Shown here piece after piece: positions 60,768-64,000 of a stretch of DNA of 64,000 nt (position 1 is its first letter; the number at the start of each line of letters is the position of its first letter). The position numbers were made by a program, and so were the translations under genes. Origin of the DNA: Bordetella genomosp. 1 (GTDB taxonomy: Bacteria > Pseudomonadota > Gammaproteobacteria > Burkholderiales > Burkholderiaceae_B); NCBI RefSeq assembly GCF_002261335.1, contig NZ_NEVL01000006.1, forward strand, positions 62,001 to 126,000, in the 5' to 3' direction. A model generated the notes under the pieces. That model made no database searches, was not told where the DNA came from, and was given only the letters and a program-made list of their open reading frames with translations.

Positions 60768-61721
60768 ATGAGCAAGCAATTCGCGTCGCACGGCGACCTT
60801 CAGGACAAGGTCGTTTCGTTCGAAAAGCTGTCCGACAACGCCTATGCCTACACGGCCGAAGGCGATCCCAACACCGGCATCATCATCGGCGACGAGTCCG
60901 TGATGGTGGTCGACACCCAGGCCACCCCGGTCATGGCGCAAGACGTCATCGCCCGCGTGCGCGAGGTCACCGACAAGCCGATCCAGTACATCCTGCTGTC
61001 GCACTATCACGCCGTGCGCGTGTTCGGCGCCTCGGCCTACAACGCCCAGGAAATCCTGGCCAGCCGCGACACCTACGACCTGATCGCCGAGCGCGGCGAG
61101 CAGGACAAGGCCAGCGAGATCGGCCGCTTCCCCCGCCTGTTCCGCAACGCCGAGTCGATCCCGGCCGGCCTGGTCTGGCCCACCATGACCTTCAAGGGCG
61201 AGATGACGGTCAACCTGGGCAACCTCGAGGTCAAGCTGCTGCAGGTGGGCCGTGGCCACACCAAGGGCGACACCATCGCCTGGCTGCCCGACCAGAAGAT
61301 CCTGTTCGCCGGCGACCTGGTCGAGTACCAGTCCACGCCCTACTGCGGCGACGCCTATTTCCGCCAGTGGCCCGTAACGCTCGACGCGCTCGCCGCCTTC
61401 GGTGCCGAGAAGATGGTGCCGGGCCGCGGTCCGGCGCTCAAGAGCGCCACCGAGGTGCGCCAGGGCCTGGCCGGCACGCGCGCCTTCCTGACCGATCTCT
61501 ACGCCGTGGTCAATCGCGGCGTGGCCGAGGGCCTCGACCTCAAGACCATCTATCGCCAGGCCTACGACTTCATGAAGCCGCGCTACAGCGACTGGGTGAT
61601 CTTCGATCACTGCATGCCGTTCAACGTGTCGCGCGCCTATGACGAAGCCACGGGCCACGACGATCCGCGCATCTGGACCGACAAGCGCGACATCGAAATG
61701 TGGAAGCAGCTCGAGGGCTGA
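60768..61721 (+). CDS. Metallo-beta-lactamase-fold protein with half the usual metal site
   Basis: This 317-residue cytosolic protein has the MBL fold. The usual HxHxDHxxG is SHYHAVRVFG here (about 75-84): both histidines remain, while Asp and the next His are Val and Arg. GHTKGDT (about 164-170) keeps the next histidine, and FAGDLVEY keeps the bridging Asp, but the last histidine is replaced in MVPGRGPA. The remaining residues are those of metal site 1 in binuclear relatives. An AGGAGA ribosome binding site precedes the ATG at 60768. It leads a unit with an FAD monooxygenase gene. Its substrate is probably the product or cofactor of that enzyme; this is inference. Confidence 0.88.
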   Translation: MSKQFASHGDLQDKVVSFEKLSDNAYAYTAEGDPNTGIIIGDESVMVVDTQATPVMAQDVIARVREVTDKPIQYILLSHYHAVRVFGASAYNAQEILASRDTYDLIAERGEQDKASEIGRFPRLFRNAESIPAGLVWPTMTFKGEMTVNLGNLEVKLLQVGRGHTKGDTIAWLPDQKILFAGDLVEYQSTPYCGDAYFRQWPVTLDALAAFGAEKMVPGRGPALKSATEVRQGLAGTRAFLTDLYAVVNRGVAEGLDLKTIYRQAYDFMKPRYSDWVIFDHCMPFNVSRAYDEATGHDDPRIWTDKRDIEMWKQLEG

Positions 61722-61730
61722 ACGCCTTCG

Positions 61731-61752
61731 CCGGGGCCCGGACGGGCCCCGG
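61731..61752. repeat. Strong GC-rich hairpin between the MBL and FAD genes
   Basis: CCGGGGCCCG pairs with CGGGCCCCGG across a 2-base GA loop, with no T run after it. A TATATATA stretch follows at about 61771-61778. The hairpin may lower readthrough or protect the upstream mRNA. Confidence 0.7.
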
Positions 61753-61881
61753 ACCGCCGTACCGACAACATATATATAGGCAGTCCGAGGGACGGCCCCG
61801 CAGAGGGACCGCCGTCGACGACGGCCGCCCGTGCCCCGCGGCCGGGCGCACAACAGAACAAACACCACGCAGGAGACACTC

Positions 61882-63564
61882 GTGGGAGACATCGATTACC
61901 AGGCGCTGGAGTTCGCCTACCAGGCGCACGTCCGTAGCGACACCCCCGCCACCCATCCCGTCGTCATCGTCGGCGCGGGCCCGGTCGGCCTGACCACCGC
62001 CATCGACCTGGCGCGCCAGGGCGTGCCGGTGGTGGTGCTCGACGACGACTTCCGGCTCTCGACCGGCTCGCGCGCGATCTGCTTCGCCAAGCGCACCCTC
62101 GAAATCTGGGACCGCCTGGGCGTGGGCCAGCGCATGGTCGACAAGGGCGTGTCGTGGAACGTGGGCAAGGTGTTCTTCCGCGACCAGGAGGTGTGGCGCT
62201 TCGACCTGCTGCCCGAGTCGGGCCATCACCGGCCCGCCTTCATCAACCTGCAGCAGTACTACGCCGAGGGCTATCTGCACGAGCGCGCCTGCGCCGAGCC
62301 CAACATCACGCTGCGCTGGAAAAACCGCGTCACCGGCGTCGAGCATCACGACGACCACGTGCTGGTCACGATCGACACGCCCGACGGCCCCTACACGCTG
62401 GCCGCGCAATGGCTGATCGCCTGCGACGGCGCGCGCTCGCCGGTGCGCAAGCTGCTGGGCCAGGAAGCCCACGGCCGCGTCTTCAAAGACCGCTTCCTGA
62501 TCGCGGACGTGAAGATGAGCGCGCCCTTCCCGGCCGAACGCTGGTTCTGGTTCGACCCGCCATTCCATCCCAACCAATCCGTGTTGTTGCACATGCAACC
62601 GGACAACGTCTGGCGCATCGACTTCCAGCTCGGCTGGAACGCCGACCCGGTGGAGGCGGTGAAGCCGGAGAACGTGCTGCCGCGCATCCGCGCGCTGCTC
62701 GGCGCCGACACGCAGTTCGAGCTCGAATGGGTGAGCGTGTACACCTTCGCCTGCGAACGCATGGACACCTTCCGCCACCGCCGCGTGCTGTTCGCCGGCG
62801 ACTCGGCGCACCGCGTCTCGCCGTTCGGGGCGCGCGGCGCCAACAGCGGCGTGCAGGATGCGGAGAATCTCGCCTGGAAGCTGCGCCTGGTGCTGGCCGG
62901 CCAGGCACCTGAGGCCCTGCTCGACACCTACGCGGCCGAACGCGAGTTCGCCGCCGACGAGAACATCCTCAACTCTTCGCGCTCGACCGACTTCATCACG
63001 CCCAAGAGCGAGGTCAGCCGCACGTTCCGCAACGCCGTGCTCAACCTGGCGCGCGACCATGCGTTCGCGCGCACCCTGGTCAACAGCGGGCGGCTGTCGC
63101 TGCCGGCCACCTATCGCGACTCGCCGCTCAACACGCCCGATCGCGACGCTTTCACCGGCGTGATGGTGCCGGGCGCCGTGGCGGCCGACGCGCCGGTGGC
63201 GGGCGGCAACGGCAAGCCCTGGTGGCTGGAACAGCTCGACGAGGGCTTCACCGCGGTGCTGTTCTGCGGCGCGCAGGCCCCTGCGGAAGACCTGTTGCAG
63301 GCGCTGCGGCGGCGCGGCGACCAGGCGATCGCGTTGCGCACGCTGCTGGTGGCGCCGCCGGACGCCGCATGGCAGGCGCCCGCCGGCCTGTCGTGCGTGA
63401 TCGATCGCGACGGGCTGCTGGCGCGCCGCTACGATGCCACGCCCGGCACCTGCTATCTGATCCGCCCGGACCAGCACGTCGCCGCACGCTGGCGTGCCCT
63501 GGACGCCGCTGCGCTCGGCGATGCGCTCGACCAGGCGCTCGCGCGCGCCACCTGCACGCACTGA
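61882..63564 (+). CDS. FAD-dependent aromatic monooxygenase, MhpA/PHBH-like
   Basis: This 560-residue flavoprotein hydroxylase has the FAD motif VVIVGAGPVGLTTAIDLARQG near residues 27-47, the DG motif WLIACDGARSPVRKLLG near 185 and the second FAD motif RVLFAGDSAHRVSPFGARGANSG near 305. These define the group A aromatic monooxygenases, and the length and thioredoxin-like C-terminal domain are like 3-(3-hydroxyphenyl)propionate hydroxylase. The GTG at 61882, with an AGGAGACAC ribosome binding site, is preferred over an ATG at 61831. It sits between the MBL and DUF2783 genes. The aromatic substrate is unknown. Confidence 0.92.
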   Translation: MGDIDYQALEFAYQAHVRSDTPATHPVVIVGAGPVGLTTAIDLARQGVPVVVLDDDFRLSTGSRAICFAKRTLEIWDRLGVGQRMVDKGVSWNVGKVFFRDQEVWRFDLLPESGHHRPAFINLQQYYAEGYLHERACAEPNITLRWKNRVTGVEHHDDHVLVTIDTPDGPYTLAAQWLIACDGARSPVRKLLGQEAHGRVFKDRFLIADVKMSAPFPAERWFWFDPPFHPNQSVLLHMQPDNVWRIDFQLGWNADPVEAVKPENVLPRIRALLGADTQFELEWVSVYTFACERMDTFRHRRVLFAGDSAHRVSPFGARGANSGVQDAENLAWKLRLVLAGQAPEALLDTYAAEREFAADENILNSSRSTDFITPKSEVSRTFRNAVLNLARDHAFARTLVNSGRLSLPATYRDSPLNTPDRDAFTGVMVPGAVAADAPVAGGNGKPWWLEQLDEGFTAVLFCGAQAPAEDLLQALRRRGDQAIALRTLLVAPPDAAWQAPAGLSCVIDRDGLLARRYDATPGTCYLIRPDQHVAARWRALDAAALGDALDQALARATCTH

Positions 63565-63572
63565 GGACCGCC

Positions 63573-63788
63573 ATGCCGCTCATCACCGCCCCCAATCTGC
63601 CCTCGCCCGATGGCTTCTACGAAGCCCTGATCGACACGCATCGCGACCTCGGCGACGCGCAGAGCCGCGAGCTCAACGCCGCGCTGATCCTGCTGCTGGC
63701 CAATCACATCGGCGACATGGCCGTGATCACCGAGGCGCTGGCGCTGGCCCGCGCCTCGGTCGCCGCGCCCGCCACGCCGGCGCAGTAA
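63573..63788 (+). CDS. DUF2783 small protein
   Basis: This 71-residue protein matches DUF2783: LPSPDGFYEALIDTHRDLGDAQSRELNAALILLLANHIGD followed by an Ala-rich helix (given here by its start PSPDGFYEALIDTHR and its end LLLANHIGD). It is probably cytoplasmic and helical. It starts eight bases after the FAD monooxygenase stop and is likely an accessory subunit or stabiliser of that enzyme, since DUF2783 genes usually adjoin such flavoproteins. No function is established. Confidence 0.85.
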   Translation: MPLITAPNLPSPDGFYEALIDTHRDLGDAQSRELNAALILLLANHIGDMAVITEALALARASVAAPATPAQ

Positions 63789-63826
63789 GCCGGACACGGC
63801 GCGGGCAGCGCCACCTACAATGGCGC

Positions 63827-64000
63827 ATGACCTTGCCGCCGTTGCTCCGGACCGTGCTGCGCACGGCGCCGCGCCGCTATGCCGTGCCCGGCCTGCCCGC
63901 CGATACCGGCTCGGGCAGCCGGCCCGAGACCGCGCTGGCCGCCGCCATCGAACGCGGCCGGCTGGCGCCCGCTGACGCCGAGGCCGCGCCGGCCTTCATC
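63827..64000 (+). CDS. Partial gene of unknown function, cut by the window edge
   Basis: A frame opens with ATG at 63827 and stays open to the window end (58 codons, MTLPPLLRTVLRTAPRRYAV...). The codon pattern, with GC in third positions, supports coding. TACAAT at 63816-63821 ends only five bases before the ATG, so a leaderless mRNA is possible, and no ribosome binding site is seen. The visible part has no recognisable domain, so the product cannot be named. Confidence 0.5.
   Translation, partial: MTLPPLLRTVLRTAPRRYAVPGLPADTGSGSRPETALAAAIERGRLAPADAEAAPAFI

Overview
The window is a GC-rich, gene-dense stretch of a betaproteobacterial chromosome. It most resembles the Alcaligenaceae (Bordetella, Achromobacter, Pigmentiphaga) in the order Burkholderiales. 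Three things support this: the housekeeping orders ftsY|rsmD-coaD-ferredoxin and lolB-ispE-tRNA-Gln-prs-rplY-pth-ychF; two orphan Bug-type tripartite tricarboxylate receptors; and the many small catabolic clusters, each with its own LysR, IclR or XRE regulator. No plasmid, phage, integrase or transposase gene was recognised. The genus is an inference from gene order and protein style, not from a database match.

Region 1 (1-10.9 kb) is an uptake-and-catabolism block. The ATPase of a PotABCD-like ABC importer lies at one end, and its two permeases and binding protein lie 3 kb away on the other strand. Between and beyond them are a quinone oxidoreductase, a GST, a divergent AroQ-like protein, a D-2-hydroxyacid dehydrogenase, a Rid-family protein, a DUF1028 protein, a LysR regulator and an ArgE-like deacylase. 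Region 2 (11-19.6 kb) is a CoA-thioester pathway under an IclR regulator: acyl-CoA ligase, two-subunit CoA-transferase-like enzyme, crotonase-like protein, CaiB/BaiF transferase, a Bug receptor and an FAD/NAD(P)-binding protein. Region 3 (19.6-23.8 kb) has a secreted protein of unknown function, an XRE-cupin regulator divergent from a second Bug receptor, a GST and a class II aldolase. Region 4 (24.3-28.2 kb) is acnD-prpF of the 2-methylcitrate cycle, without prpB or prpC.

Region 5 (28.2-31.8 kb) is the irregular part. It holds a 44-bp tandem array of a dispersed repeat with inverted copies beside it and two more copies 2.7 kb away, an unknown membrane protein, a HAD phosphatase, and a pentapeptide-repeat gene broken by one in-frame TAG. 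Region 6 (32.0-35.5 kb) is a PhnD-PhnC-PhnE-PhnE importer behind a good match to a Pho box.

Region 7 (35.6-44.6 kb) is mostly housekeeping: CYTH-CHAD protein, ftsY, rsmD, coaD, ferredoxin, a BenE-type transporter, a stand-alone MOSC N-terminal domain and an AsmA protein. Region 8 (44.9-51.4 kb) is accessory: LysR with aldo/keto reductase, a luciferase-like oxidoreductase, a secreted alpha/beta-hydrolase, an NTF2-like gene preceded by what looks like a complete translation-dependent attenuator with a 15-residue leader peptide, a HigBA-type toxin-antitoxin pair and a metallophosphoesterase. Region 9 (51.7-60.7 kb) is core: ychF, a CPBP protease, pth, rplY, prs, tRNA-Gln, ispE, lolB, a TPR protein and mutM. 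Region 10 (60.7-64 kb) is a three-gene unit of a metallo-beta-lactamase-fold protein that keeps only half of the usual metal ligands, an FAD monooxygenase and a DUF2783 protein, followed by a gene cut off by the window edge.

The strongest leads are the attenuator at 48.8 kb, the 44-bp repeat array at 28.3 kb, and several enzymes whose family catalytic residues are replaced (AroQ-like, crotonase-like, CoA-transferase beta subunit, Rid protein, MBL protein).
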